A DNA stretch of 27,786 nt from Bacteroidales bacterium (lineage in GTDB: Bacteria > Bacteroidota > Bacteroidia > Bacteroidales > WCHB1-69). The stretch spans positions 1 to 27,786 of the forward strand of contig JAISAD010000030.1 in assembly GCA_031266895.1 (NCBI GenBank), in the 5' to 3' direction. The notes under the pieces are model-generated. The model did not search any database, was not told the DNA's origin, and saw nothing but the letters and a program-made list of their open reading frames with translations. This document shows, one piece after another, positions 1-8,637 of this stretch (the first letter of the stretch is position 1; each line of letters begins with the position of its first letter). The translations under genes and the position numbers were made by a program.

Positions 1-255
1 AATAGAGCCATGCTTTTTGTCAGCACTTACGGCAAACACTATGCCTTTTACGCCGCTTACACTGTAGAGGTCGCCCTCTTTGTAGGTGGTTTCAGGTTCG
101 GTCGAAACAGGGTTATAATAACAGTCGGCATCAGTGCCCACAATAGTAAATCCCTCTTTCGCTTCCAGTTCACATTTTTTGTTGCAGCTTGAAGCCATAA
201 ACACAGTTCCACAGAGCAGCAACATCAGAATTCGAGTTAATCTAAACTTTTTCAT
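1..255 (-). CDS. Putative lipoprotein, 5' part only (runs off left edge)
   Basis: The reading frame is open for 85 codons from ATG at 253-255 to the window edge, so only the N-terminal part is present. The start is basic (MKKFRLTR), followed by a hydrophobic stretch ending MASSC with Cys24. This looks like a lipoprotein signal peptide with a relaxed lipobox (A-S-S-C), implying lipidation of Cys24 and anchoring in the envelope. The mature part contains GDLYSVSGVKGIVFAVSAD, which resembles repeat-like envelope lipoproteins common in Bacteroidota, but I cannot name a family. The gene is divergent from the protease at 627. No clear promoter box was found for it. Its function is unknown. Confidence 0.6.
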   Translation of the reverse strand, partial: MKKFRLTRILMLLLCGTVFMASSCNKKCELEAKEGFTIVGTDADCYYNPVSTEPETTYKEGDLYSVSGVKGIVFAVSADKKHGSI

Positions 256-626
256 CTTGTTTTATTTTTTAGTTAAACAATTAATTTTATGCCGTTCCAA
301 AACGACGCTTCAATTATGCGAAAAAAATTAATACAAACCGCTATTCTTTTTGTTTTTTTGTATGCTGATGATAATGAGTTATTTATAATACAATAATAGC
401 GTAAAAAATGAACGGAAGGGCGCTTTTTACTTTCTGAATTTTGTAAAAAATGGAAGAAAAAGGAGCATAAAGGCGCGCTGAATAATCAAGCCGATACCAA
501 GCCTCGTAACATGATGAAAATCGGAGAACACGTGGAGAACTTTTTCCTGTATTTTTGCAAGCAGAAAAAAAAGGCGAGAAAAGTCTGTTTTTTGCAGTAT
601 AAACCATATTAATCAGAAGTTGAAAA
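256..626. other. Intergenic region between divergent genes (371 bp)
   Basis: This is an AT-rich spacer between the left-edge lipoprotein gene and the protease gene. The one clear signal is a -7 promoter box at 550-557 facing right. A weaker box-like GAATTTTG lies near 435-442. The heptamer GGAGAAC occurs twice (about 523-529 and 534-540), with no obvious role. Reading frames here are short, or are antisense extensions of the protease gene, and look non-coding. Confidence 0.6.
550..557 (+). promoter_or_regulatory. Bacteroidota-type promoter -7 box for the S8 protease
   Basis: TATTTTTG followed by C matches the Bacteroidota sigma-A -7 consensus TAnnTTTG. It lies about 70 bases before the protease ATG. 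No TTG at a suitable -33 distance is visible, so only half of the promoter is supported. Confidence 0.55.
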
Positions 627-2540
627 ATGAAAAACTGGAGTAAAATTTGTCTGCTTATAGCTTTTTGGGCAGGCTTGTCAGCAACGCAGGCACAGCCGGC
701 ATGGTCTGTAAACGGAGAGTGGCTGAACCGCGCCGTGTCCGACGGGCGCGTAGATTCGGTATGGAAAGGCATTGGCTTGCCTGAGGGCTTTTCGGGCAAG
801 GATGTAATTATCGGAATTACCGACTGGGGATTCGACTATTCGCACCCCGTATTCTACGACACGGCCATGAACCGCTACCGCATTTTGGGAGCATGGGATC
901 AGTTTCGCAATGAAGGCCCTGCGCCCCAGAGTTTTAACTACGGCACGGAGATTATGGGGAAAGATCGGTTGCTACAGTACCAGTCAGACACCTCCAATGT
1001 CTATTTTTACGGCTATCACGGCACGCACGTAGCCTCCATTGCAGGAGGCGCCGGCGCCGGCACTCCCTATCGCGGGGTAGCCTGCGATGCCGACCTGCTG
1101 CTCGTTACCTTTCTGGTGGACGAACAGGCCGTAATTGACGGCTTTAACTGGATGTTTGAAAAGGCGCAGGAAGTCCAAAAGCGGCTGGTAATTAACATGA
1201 GCTGGGGGCTGTACTACATGGGCAACATGGACGGTTCGGGACGGTTAGCCGAAACCATGCAGCAGCTTTCGGAGCAGGGAGTTGTCTTTGTAACCAGCGC
1301 CGGAAACAATGGAGACGTGTACTTTCACTTGAGCCACACCTTTTCCGGAGATGCCGACACGCTTAAATCTGTTGTCAACTTTGACAATATGGGACACTAT
1401 GCCTTTTGGGGGCAATCGGTCTCCATGACCAGTTCGCCAAACACCCCGTTCTCGTTTGCCTTGCACGTAATGAACAGCGGCTTTGGAGCGCTGGCAACCA
1501 CTCCCTTTTACAGCACAGAGGGCGGCGATCGCTATATCGACACTTTTCTGGTAGTGAATGCGGATACCGTTTTCTACAATATTGCCATTGAAACGGAAGA
1601 CCCCTACAGCCATCGGCCTGAGGTGCGTTTCAGAGTAAAGAAAAGTCAGGCAAACTATAAAATGGGCCTGATGGCTACAGCCAGTGCCGGCGAATTTCAT
1701 GCTTTTAATGTAGTAGAACTGACTACAGACGTGGGTAACTGGGGCGATGCTTTTGTAGCAAATGCCGCCTGGCCCGGCTCTGTAGCAGGCGATCGCAAAT
1801 ACGGCCTGGGAATGCCCGCCAGCGTGGAATGCGCCATTACAGTGGCCGCCCACCAATCAGAATATCGCGCCGGTTCCGGAAACCTGCTTTATGGCAATAT
1901 AGCCTATTTCTCAAGTCATGGCCCCACAATTGACGGACGCATAAAGCCGGAAATTTCCGCCCCCGGCTATGAAGTGGGTGCTGCACTGTCAAGCTACACT
2001 ACAGAATATAGCGGTTCTACCCTTAGAACCATTACTTTTAATAATCGCAGCTACAAATTTGTACCCCTTTCAGGTACATCTATGTCCTCGCCCTTTGTTG
2101 CCGGAGTGACAGCACTCATCCTGCAGGTCAATCCACACCTGTCGGCGGCACAGGTGAAACAGATCATCATCGAAACTGCTCGCCAGGACAGTTGGACCGG
2201 GCAGCAGGGAGCTGAAGCATGGTTCGGCAACGGAAAAATCAATGCCTACGCAGCAGTGCAAAAAGCCTTGCAAACAGTCGGCACTGATCGTTATCCGGTT
2301 GCAGAGTCGCGATATGCTGTCTTCCCCAACCCCGCTGCGGAATCCTGCTATGTAACAGTTCAAAACAATCTCTCCACCGTAAAGGCCGAGCTGCTCGACA
2401 TGACCGGTCGTACAGTACGCGCAGAGCAGTTTGCTGCCGGGGTCAACACCCTGAATCTCTCAGGCCTGCCGCCAGCACTTTACATGCTGAAACTTACTGA
2501 TGACAAACATACTGCAACCATGAAAATCATCAAAAAATAA
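627..2540 (+). CDS. Subtilisin-like serine protease (S8) with T9SS sorting domain
   Basis: Predicted secreted serine endopeptidase of 637 aa. An N-terminal signal peptide (about residues 1-22, ending SATQA) gives Sec export. The S8 catalytic residues are Asp66 in ITDWG, His131 in HGTHVA and Ser485 in LSGTSMSSP. The oxyanion Asn is probably N227 in SAGNN. About 250 residues separate the Asn and Ser motifs, so a beta-rich insert (about 232-400) interrupts the catalytic domain, as in several large subtilases. Residues about 560-637 form a type A T9SS C-terminal domain (FPNPA, then GLPPALYMLKL, ending MKIIKK), so secretion across the outer membrane or surface attachment is expected. It precedes the RelA/SpoT gene by 32 bases and may be co-transcribed with it. 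Its substrate cannot be told from the sequence. Confidence 0.93.
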   Translation: MKNWSKICLLIAFWAGLSATQAQPAWSVNGEWLNRAVSDGRVDSVWKGIGLPEGFSGKDVIIGITDWGFDYSHPVFYDTAMNRYRILGAWDQFRNEGPAPQSFNYGTEIMGKDRLLQYQSDTSNVYFYGYHGTHVASIAGGAGAGTPYRGVACDADLLLVTFLVDEQAVIDGFNWMFEKAQEVQKRLVINMSWGLYYMGNMDGSGRLAETMQQLSEQGVVFVTSAGNNGDVYFHLSHTFSGDADTLKSVVNFDNMGHYAFWGQSVSMTSSPNTPFSFALHVMNSGFGALATTPFYSTEGGDRYIDTFLVVNADTVFYNIAIETEDPYSHRPEVRFRVKKSQANYKMGLMATASAGEFHAFNVVELTTDVGNWGDAFVANAAWPGSVAGDRKYGLGMPASVECAITVAAHQSEYRAGSGNLLYGNIAYFSSHGPTIDGRIKPEISAPGYEVGAALSSYTTEYSGSTLRTITFNNRSYKFVPLSGTSMSSPFVAGVTALILQVNPHLSAAQVKQIIIETARQDSWTGQQGAEAWFGNGKINAYAAVQKALQTVGTDRYPVAESRYAVFPNPAAESCYVTVQNNLSTVKAELLDMTGRTVRAEQFAAGVNTLNLSGLPPALYMLKLTDDKHTATMKIIKK

Positions 2541-2572
2541 GCATCATCTATTTTAACCATTAATCATTAACA

Positions 2573-4819
2573 ATGATTCCCTACATTCCGAATGCCGAAC
2601 TTGAACGAAAAACAATTCTGCAGAAATATAAGGAGCTGCTCTCTTACATGTATGATAAAACCAGTGTTGAGCAGCGCAGGCTCATTCGCAAATCTTTCGC
2701 TTTTGCCTGTACTGCTCACAAGGACATGCGTCGCCGTACCGGAGAGCCTTATATCTATCATCCGCTGGCAGTAGCCAAAATCGTATCGCAGGAAATCAAC
2801 CTGGGCACCACTTCGGTAGCATGCGCCTTTCTGCACGATGTGGTAGAAGATACCAGCTACACCATTACCGACATACAGGATATATTTGGCGAAACGATAG
2901 CCAAAATTGTGAACGGATTAACTAAAATCGAAAATATTATTCTAGATACCAGCATATCTGTGCAGGCTGAAAACTTTAGAAAAATATTTCTCACCATGTC
3001 AGACGATATTCGCGTGATACTCATTAAGCTGGCCGATCGCCTGCACAACATGCGCACGCTTAGCGCCATGTCGCCCGAAAAACAGTTGAAAATATCCTCC
3101 GAAACTTCATTTTTCTACGTGCCGATAGCGCATCGCCTGGGACTTTACAGCATTAAAAGCGAACTGGAAGATTATGCCATGCTCTACACCGATCCCGACT
3201 CCTATCATCTAATAGAGAACCGTTTAAGCAGTACCGAAACGGAACGGCAAAAACTGATTACCGACTTTGTAAAGCCGATCAGTGAAAAATTGAAAAAGAC
3301 AGGCATTAAAGCCGAAATGTCGAGCCGCACCAAATCCATATACTCCATTTACCAGAAAATGAAGCGTAAGCAAATCAACTTTGAAGACGTTTACGATATT
3401 TTTGCAGTAAGATACGTATTCGATAGCGCTCCCGAAGACGAAATGCGGATTTGCTGGGCAATTTATACCATTGTTACTTCACTTTATCAGACCAATACGA
3501 AGCGCGAGCGCAATTTTCTTGTCCACCCGAAAGCCAACGGCTACCAGTCACTGCACGTTACAGCAATGAGCAACAGCGGCAAGTGGGTAGAGGTGCAAAT
3601 TCGCTCTAAACGAATGGATGAAATTGCGGAAAAGGGATTCGCTGCCCACTTCAAATACAAGGAAGAAAACCGGCAGCCGACCGAGTACGAAAATCGGGTG
3701 GAAGACTGGCTGTCGAAAATCAGAGAGGTGTTGAAAAGCGACAACAGCAACGCCCTTGACTTTTTGAACGAAATTAAACTCAATCTGGAATTAAAAGAGG
3801 TTTTTGTTTTTACCCCCAAAGGCGATATGAAAACCCTGCCCGCAGGATCAACTGTGCTTGATTTTGCCTACGACCTGCATACCAAAATAGGCAGTCAGTG
3901 CATTGGAGCTAAAGTGAACTACAACATTGTACCCAACAACTATATATTAAAAAACGGCGACCAGGTAGAGGTTATCATCTCAAAAAAACAGACCCCAAAA
4001 CTCGAGTGGTTTAATTGTGTCAAAACATCCAAAGCACGCGAATCTATTAAAGAGTCCATTAGAATAGAGTATAAAAAATCGGTGGACAAAGGCGAGCAGC
4101 AGTTGAAACAGATTTTTGATGAATTGGAAATTGAGTATAGCGGCCAGAACATCAATAAGCTGCGGGCATCTTTGAAAATAAGATCGGAAGTTGAATTTTG
4201 GAACTATGTAGCACAGAACAAGCTGACATCGGATAAGGCAAAAAAAATTCTTTCGAATGAAAAAAACATAGAACTGGAAGAGTTTCAAAAGCGTGTATCG
4301 GAAGAAATTTCCAACCGTTCGCTTGACGATCTGATTTATGAACAGTTGAAAACAAATCCCGATATTTTTACACTCGACGATACTGTTGACATCATCAAAT
4401 ATACGTTATCCCCTTGCTGCAATCCGCTTCCGGGTGATCAAGTGGTAGGGTTTCAAGTGTCGCATGATGAAATCGTGGTGCACCAGACCAGTTGTCCCAA
4501 AGCAATAGAGCAAATGTCAAAATTCGGTAACCGCATCATCAAAGCCAAATGGAATAAAGAGCAGGATATTGCCTTTTTATCGGGCTTGCGAATTAGCGGG
4601 TTCAATAAAAAAGGAATGATACGTGACATTATCAATGTTATTTCCGATCAATTTGATCTCAACATCCGTTCCCTGCAAATTGAGAGCAAAGGCAGCGTCT
4701 TTGCCGGCACCATTATGCTGTACATCCAAAATGTGAAAGCCCTCGACAAGCTAATTGAAACCCTTAAAAAAATTGACAATATCGAATCTATAAACCGTGT
4801 AGGGTACGAATTGGATTAA
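2573..4819 (+). CDS. RelA/SpoT-family bifunctional (p)ppGpp synthetase/hydrolase
   Basis: A 748-aa long RSH enzyme that makes and degrades the stringent-response alarmone (p)ppGpp in the cytoplasm. The N-terminal HD hydrolase is intact: H63 in YIYHP, H88-D89 and E92-D93 in HDVVED, and D155 in LADRLHNM. The synthetase domain follows (YDIFAVRYVF at about 274-283, ANGYQSLH at 321-328). The TGS domain starts near 409 (VFVFTPKGD), a Cys-containing segment lies at 613-641 (SPCC), and the ACT domain is at about 670-748 (GLRISGFNKKGM). The synthetase loop that reads RxKD in bifunctional enzymes reads R-E-R-N here (residues 311-314). Bacteroidota often carry R-x-R-D, so the Asn is the unusual part. 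Synthetase activity should therefore not be taken for granted, while hydrolase activity is well supported. No separate promoter is visible in the 32 bases after the protease gene. Confidence 0.95.
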   Translation: MIPYIPNAELERKTILQKYKELLSYMYDKTSVEQRRLIRKSFAFACTAHKDMRRRTGEPYIYHPLAVAKIVSQEINLGTTSVACAFLHDVVEDTSYTITDIQDIFGETIAKIVNGLTKIENIILDTSISVQAENFRKIFLTMSDDIRVILIKLADRLHNMRTLSAMSPEKQLKISSETSFFYVPIAHRLGLYSIKSELEDYAMLYTDPDSYHLIENRLSSTETERQKLITDFVKPISEKLKKTGIKAEMSSRTKSIYSIYQKMKRKQINFEDVYDIFAVRYVFDSAPEDEMRICWAIYTIVTSLYQTNTKRERNFLVHPKANGYQSLHVTAMSNSGKWVEVQIRSKRMDEIAEKGFAAHFKYKEENRQPTEYENRVEDWLSKIREVLKSDNSNALDFLNEIKLNLELKEVFVFTPKGDMKTLPAGSTVLDFAYDLHTKIGSQCIGAKVNYNIVPNNYILKNGDQVEVIISKKQTPKLEWFNCVKTSKARESIKESIRIEYKKSVDKGEQQLKQIFDELEIEYSGQNINKLRASLKIRSEVEFWNYVAQNKLTSDKAKKILSNEKNIELEEFQKRVSEEISNRSLDDLIYEQLKTNPDIFTLDDTVDIIKYTLSPCCNPLPGDQVVGFQVSHDEIVVHQTSCPKAIEQMSKFGNRIIKAKWNKEQDIAFLSGLRISGFNKKGMIRDIINVISDQFDLNIRSLQIESKGSVFAGTIMLYIQNVKALDKLIETLKKIDNIESINRVGYELD

Positions 4820-4841
4820 TTTAAACAATACTCTCCCTATT

Positions 4842-5747
4842 TCAACTTTCCACCCTCATTTGTTCTCGAGACTTACTTCGCGTTACTAAAAAGACGCCGG
4901 CAAAAATCAGCAGTCCCGATACTATTTTTTCCATGCTAAAAGAGTCTAACCCCATGCCGATGGCTACTAATGAAGCCACAATCGGCTGCAAGTAGTTATA
5001 CATGCTCAAGGTCGTAGGCCGCAGCGACTTTTGCCCGATTGGGATTAGCAAATACGATAAAAAGGTAGCCCCGCAAACCACATAGCCAATCTGCGCACAG
5101 GTAACACCGCTTAACATCGCATAATCTACAGCAGTTATAGACCGCCAACAGAATGGCAATGCCATGAGAGAAGCAAAAAGAAACATCCACTTCATGGTTG
5201 TAACAGGCGAATAGCGGCTTATCAGACTTTTGAAAACGGTTAGATAAAAAGCATACGAAAGACTGCTGCACATCACTAAAAGCGTACCGGCAAGACTGCC
5301 ACTGCCAATCTGTCCACCCGAATTGTGAGTAATCAGCAGCAACGCTCCCATTGCCCCAATCACCACTCCTGCCACCTTTTTTATGGTAACAGGCTCTTTG
5401 AGAATGAAAGCAGCCAGACACATGCTGAAAACAGGCAGCAAAGTAAGTACCATAGAAGAGTCAATCGGGGAACTTTTCGATAATCCTATCAAAAAAATCA
5501 TTTGATTGATTAAAATACCAAACATGCCGGCTCCAAAAAGCAGTCCGATATCCTTCAGTGGCACTTTTTCTCGTTTAGAAAAGAGCGAAACAAGCCAAAA
5601 CAGGCACATTGCACCCGCCATCCTGAAAAAGGTGAGAGCGTAAGGCGAGAGGGTATCAGGCATCAATCCGCGCGATATCGGCGTATTCAATCCGAAAATA
5701 ATATTGGCCGATAGTATGGCAACATGGCCTTTGGCTTTGTTATTCAT
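4842..5747 (-). CDS. EamA/DMT-superfamily transporter
   Basis: A 301-aa integral inner-membrane protein with two EamA-type halves and about ten hydrophobic segments. It begins GHVAILSANIIFGLNTPISR, a typical first EamA helix with the family's N/P-containing turn. The second half contains another EamA-like stretch around LQPIVASLVAIGMG near the C-terminus, followed by a basic tail. Members export metabolites or amino acids, and the substrate is not deducible here. It is convergent with the RelA/SpoT gene (22-base gap, no obvious terminator). A good promoter (5807-5837) lies inside the end of the upstream DUF2851 gene, so it is probably transcribed on its own. Confidence 0.88.
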   Translation of the reverse strand: MNNKAKGHVAILSANIIFGLNTPISRGLMPDTLSPYALTFFRMAGAMCLFWLVSLFSKREKVPLKDIGLLFGAGMFGILINQMIFLIGLSKSSPIDSSMVLTLLPVFSMCLAAFILKEPVTIKKVAGVVIGAMGALLLITHNSGGQIGSGSLAGTLLVMCSSLSYAFYLTVFKSLISRYSPVTTMKWMFLFASLMALPFCWRSITAVDYAMLSGVTCAQIGYVVCGATFLSYLLIPIGQKSLRPTTLSMYNYLQPIVASLVAIGMGLDSFSMEKIVSGLLIFAGVFLVTRSKSREQMRVES

Positions 5748-5777
5748 TAATTATAACAGTTTTACGATACTTCGGGA

Positions 5778-7106
5778 TCAAGGATCCAAGGTATTCAAAT
5801 CAGTGGCAAAAGTACTGTTTTTTTTATACTTCCCCAAAATCCAGCAACCTGCTCCGCACTCGGCACAGCGGCGGTGTGTGCAATAATACTGCTGCAACTC
5901 AAGTATCGCTTGCGAAAAAAGAGCATTATAGGCCGGAAAACCGGCCTCGCGATAGCACTTTGTAATATGGTTTTCTTCAAAGGGAATAGACTCATACAGA
6001 TTCATGGCTCGCGCCTGCAAAAATTCATCTCCCCAAAAATGTGAATAGGCATGCATTATAGGAATTATCGCATTGATAAACAAAAGATTAACGGTTTTTC
6101 TCCCCATAGCAACAGTATGCTTTTGGGGCGATAGTTTTCCAAAGTGAAAATGCATTTCCCAATAGGGATGAGGGTTACAATAAAAAAGAGTACGCAAATA
6201 ATCCAAATGTGTATTATTATTCATAATATCTTGAATAATAGACGGATGTGAAAAGAAAAGCTCGCTAAACTGCGCCAATCGCAAACAGGGGAAATTTTGT
6301 GGACGCAGCCTCAGCAAATTCCAACAGGCTGGATTAACAGGTGTAAGCTGGTACTTTTGTTTCAGATAGGCGTATTCCTGCTGCAACTGCGTATAATAGG
6401 AATCGTCGGGCAGTGATTCCTGCAATAAGCCTGCCTGTCCAAAAATAAGAGCATAAGTTTGCAGCTGTGAGGCCGTATGTTTCTGCAAGTACTACAACGG
6501 CAAGCTTTTAGATAGCTGTTCAAAAGCAGGCGCATTGGTTTTAAAGCCAAAGCTAATCGCCAGCCAGCGGAACAGTGTTTCGTTCCAATCTTCGTGGCAA
6601 CTGTGCAACAGTTCAAAAATGGCCTTTTCTCGCCGCTGCAATCGTTCTATGCCTACACTCGAAAGCCATGTAACCAATTGAATTTTAGGAATCTGAGGTA
6701 ACAGCAACGCACATGGCAATGCCTGTTTCGACAGCGACAGCGTTTGATAGCACGCCAGCAGCTCTTCCGACACATAACGCTTCAACTCTAACGTAGGATA
6801 CGGCTCCTGATTATCCCGCAAAACCGTCATGTCATTCTGATACACAACATGCAAAATCACAGATCTGTACTTTTCATCGTGCTCATGACCGTGCCGAAAC
6901 CAGTCAGAACTGCGGACATGAATTTCCACATCGCCAACCCAGGTAATTTCATTAATTTTGATAGTCGCCTGTTTAAAATCAGGCCCGGCATCTTGATGTG
7001 CCAATCCGGACGATATAATCCGCAAAGAATCGCCGGTTGTAGTTTGCAAACTGATAGCATTATAAGTTTTATGCTTCCATAAATAGTGTAAAAAATCCTC
7101 CTTCAT
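5778..7106 (-). pseudogene. DUF2851 family gene interrupted by one in-frame TAG
   Basis: DUF2851 proteins are cytoplasmic proteins of about 420-430 aa, widespread in Bacteroidota and of unknown function. The family N-terminus is clear: MKEDFLHYLWKHK, SGLAHQDAGPDF, and WVGDVEIHVRSSDW with HGHEHDE. The central LIFGQAGLL and the C-terminal Cys-rich end (HRRCAECGAGCW) are also present. The two halves are in the same frame and adjoin a single TAG codon at 6492-6494 (…SLPL-stop-YLQKH…), with no insertion or deletion. The start is set at 7106 because family members begin this way, and because the longer frame (7169) would start upstream of the promoter box at 7136-7143. The second half alone could only begin at a TTG (6486-6488), so an independent gene is unlikely. 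The stop could be a real nonsense mutation, a sequencing error, or read through. Confidence 0.8.
5807..5837 (-). promoter_or_regulatory. Bacteroidota-type promoter for the EamA transporter
   Basis: Read on the minus strand, this is TTG (5835-5837), 20 bases, then TACTTTTG (5807-5814) followed by C. It is one of the two most complete -33/-7 pairs in the window. It lies inside the last codons of DUF2851, about 60 bases before the transporter ATG. Confidence 0.65.
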
Positions 7107-7135
7107 AACATGTTGGGTATTAAAAAAACGCATTG

Positions 7136-7169
7136 CAAAAATACGAAATATTTTGTTTTTTTTACGCAA
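7136..7169 (-). promoter_or_regulatory. Promoter of the DUF2851 gene
   Basis: On the minus strand TATTTTTG (7136-7143) is followed by C. A TTG at 7167-7169 lies 23 bases upstream, the long end of accepted spacing. Transcription would start near 7129, so ATG 7104-7106 is the first usable start with room for a leader. Confidence 0.55.
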
Positions 7170-7281
7170 TGATTTATTTTCTATAAAAAATTCAAGTCAG
7201 CAAAAAATAGGGGTATTCTGTAAAATATGCCATTATGCTGTTTTTTCGGCTAATTCTTTAAACCCCTGTCTTCTTTTTTTG

Positions 7282-7289
7282 TATTTTTG
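7282..7289 (+). promoter_or_regulatory. Promoter -7 box of the MORN-MBL-folE operon
   Basis: TATTTTTG followed by C matches TAnnTTTG, and the gene start is 28 bases downstream. No TTG at -33 is visible, although the upstream stretch is T-rich. Confidence 0.6.
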
Positions 7290-7317
7290 CAACTTCATTA
7301 AGAATAGCGAAAAAAAA

Positions 7318-8628
7318 ATGAAAAAAACAGTGCTTTTAACAGCGATGTTGACCGTTGGGTTCTCATTGATAGGGCAGGATACCGCAAAAATTTACTGGAA
7401 AAACGGCACCCTCATGTCAATAGGGGTAAAAAATGAAGATAAAGAGCACGGACGATGGCTCTATTACCACAATAACGGTGCAAAATGGATGGAAGGTGAT
7501 TTTGAAAACGGAGTAAAAGCAGGACATTGGCAAGCGTGGTATGATGATGACAGGCTGGCACAGGATTACCAGGCTCAAAATGGACTTTTTACCAGTTACT
7601 ATCGCTCAGGGCAAACAGAAATGACCGGCAATATGAAAGAAGGAAAACGTGATGGGGAGTGGACTTTTTACCATCCTAACGGTCAACTTTTTAAAGCATG
7701 TAATTATCTTGCCGACAGTATAAATGGCCAGGTAACAGAATATTACGACAACGGCACAAAACATTTTGAGGGCCATTATACAAATGGTGCACTCGATGGA
7801 TATGCCCAATGGTGGACAGATGAGGGCGTTTTAGAAATGGAAGGAGCCTCTGAAAACGACTTGCAGGAGGGTGTTTGGAAATTTTATCATCTTAACGGAA
7901 AATTGGGCAGTATGGGCAACTTTAAAGCCGGGGCAGTCAATGGGGAATGGAGCTACTTTTATGAAGACGGAACAATGTGGCGTAAGGGAAATTACGACAA
8001 TGGAAAAAGGATTGGCCAATGGCAGGCATGGTACGAAAATGGCAATTTGCAGCGGCAAGGCTTTTTTGTCAACGATAAAGAAGAGGGACACTGGATCGCC
8101 TGGCATGACAACGGGATGCTACAGGATGAAGGTGTTTTTAAAAAGGGACAGATGAATGGCAAATGGAGTGGCAACTACCCTAACGGCTTAAAAAAATATG
8201 AGAATGTTTATAAAGATGGCAAAAAAAACGGCAGCCACAAATATTGGTATGAAAACGGTAAGATAAAAGCAGTGGGCAGTTATGCCGATGACCAAAAAAA
8301 CGGCTCATGGACAAACTATGCCCAGAGTGGCAAACCGCTTGAAAAGGGAGCCTACAGCTACGATAAAAAAACAGGGAAATGGAGTTTCTACAATCAAACG
8401 GCTACAGTGGTGCGCGTGCAATATTTCAAAAACGACGAACCGGAAGGTGCAGTAACAGAATATTACCCTAACGGAAAAAAACAGATGCATGGCTCTTTCA
8501 AAAACCGTTTGAAAGAAGGTGTCTGGACATATTGGAATCCCAACGGCAGTGTGTTGCAAAGCATTGAATTTCACAATGGCAAGCAAGTACGTGTGCTGAT
8601 TGCTCCGGCTTCTACTCCGAAAAAATGA
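7318..8628 (+). CDS. Exported MORN-repeat (YwqK-like) protein
   Basis: A 436-aa protein with a signal peptide (MKKTVLLTAMLTVGFSLIGQ) followed by about 17 tandem MORN-2-type repeats of roughly 23 residues. Each follows the pattern G-x-W-x-x-Y/W-x-x-NG with a following xGx(F/Y)xNG. Clear copies include GHWQAWYDD, GEWTFYHPNG, GVWKFYHLNG, GEWSYFYEDG, GQWQAWYENG, GHWIAWHDNG and GVWTYWNPNG. Repeats fill the mature protein to near the C-terminus (STPKK), and there is no sorting domain or catalytic motif. Family members are often labelled 'toxin-antitoxin system YwqK family antitoxin', but nothing here supports a toxin partner. The start at 7318 is chosen because the longer frame (7153) would include the promoter and a non-coding-looking stretch. 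It is probably first in an operon with the MBL-fold gene nine bases on. Confidence 0.88.
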   Translation: MKKTVLLTAMLTVGFSLIGQDTAKIYWKNGTLMSIGVKNEDKEHGRWLYYHNNGAKWMEGDFENGVKAGHWQAWYDDDRLAQDYQAQNGLFTSYYRSGQTEMTGNMKEGKRDGEWTFYHPNGQLFKACNYLADSINGQVTEYYDNGTKHFEGHYTNGALDGYAQWWTDEGVLEMEGASENDLQEGVWKFYHLNGKLGSMGNFKAGAVNGEWSYFYEDGTMWRKGNYDNGKRIGQWQAWYENGNLQRQGFFVNDKEEGHWIAWHDNGMLQDEGVFKKGQMNGKWSGNYPNGLKKYENVYKDGKKNGSHKYWYENGKIKAVGSYADDQKNGSWTNYAQSGKPLEKGAYSYDKKTGKWSFYNQTATVVRVQYFKNDEPEGAVTEYYPNGKKQMHGSFKNRLKEGVWTYWNPNGSVLQSIEFHNGKQVRVLIAPASTPKK

Positions 8629-8637
8629 CAATTAAGA

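Noticed and set aside
383..799. 138-codon frame on the minus strand over the protease promoter and start
   Set aside because: It is antisense to the well-supported protease, has no family resemblance, and includes the intergenic promoter region.
1245..1856. 203-codon minus-strand frame inside the protease gene
   Set aside because: It is a shadow of a GC-richer coding region; the plus-strand frame has all S8 motifs and the translation of the opposite strand resembles nothing.
5778..6488. Second half of DUF2851 as a separate gene starting at TTG
   Set aside because: It is in the same frame as the first half, begins mid-domain, and has no ribosome-binding signal; a single interrupted gene is simpler.
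6492..6494. Genome-wide reassignment of TAG to an amino acid
   Set aside because: Other genes here end in TAG at their expected family lengths (for example guaA, and the hydrolase before folE).
7153..7317. N-terminal extension of the MORN protein
   Set aside because: It spans the promoter box at 7282-7289, and a normal signal peptide begins at 7318.
7318..8628. Toxin-antitoxin system based on the usual 'YwqK family antitoxin' label
   Set aside because: The protein is exported, consists only of repeats, and has no toxin gene next to it.
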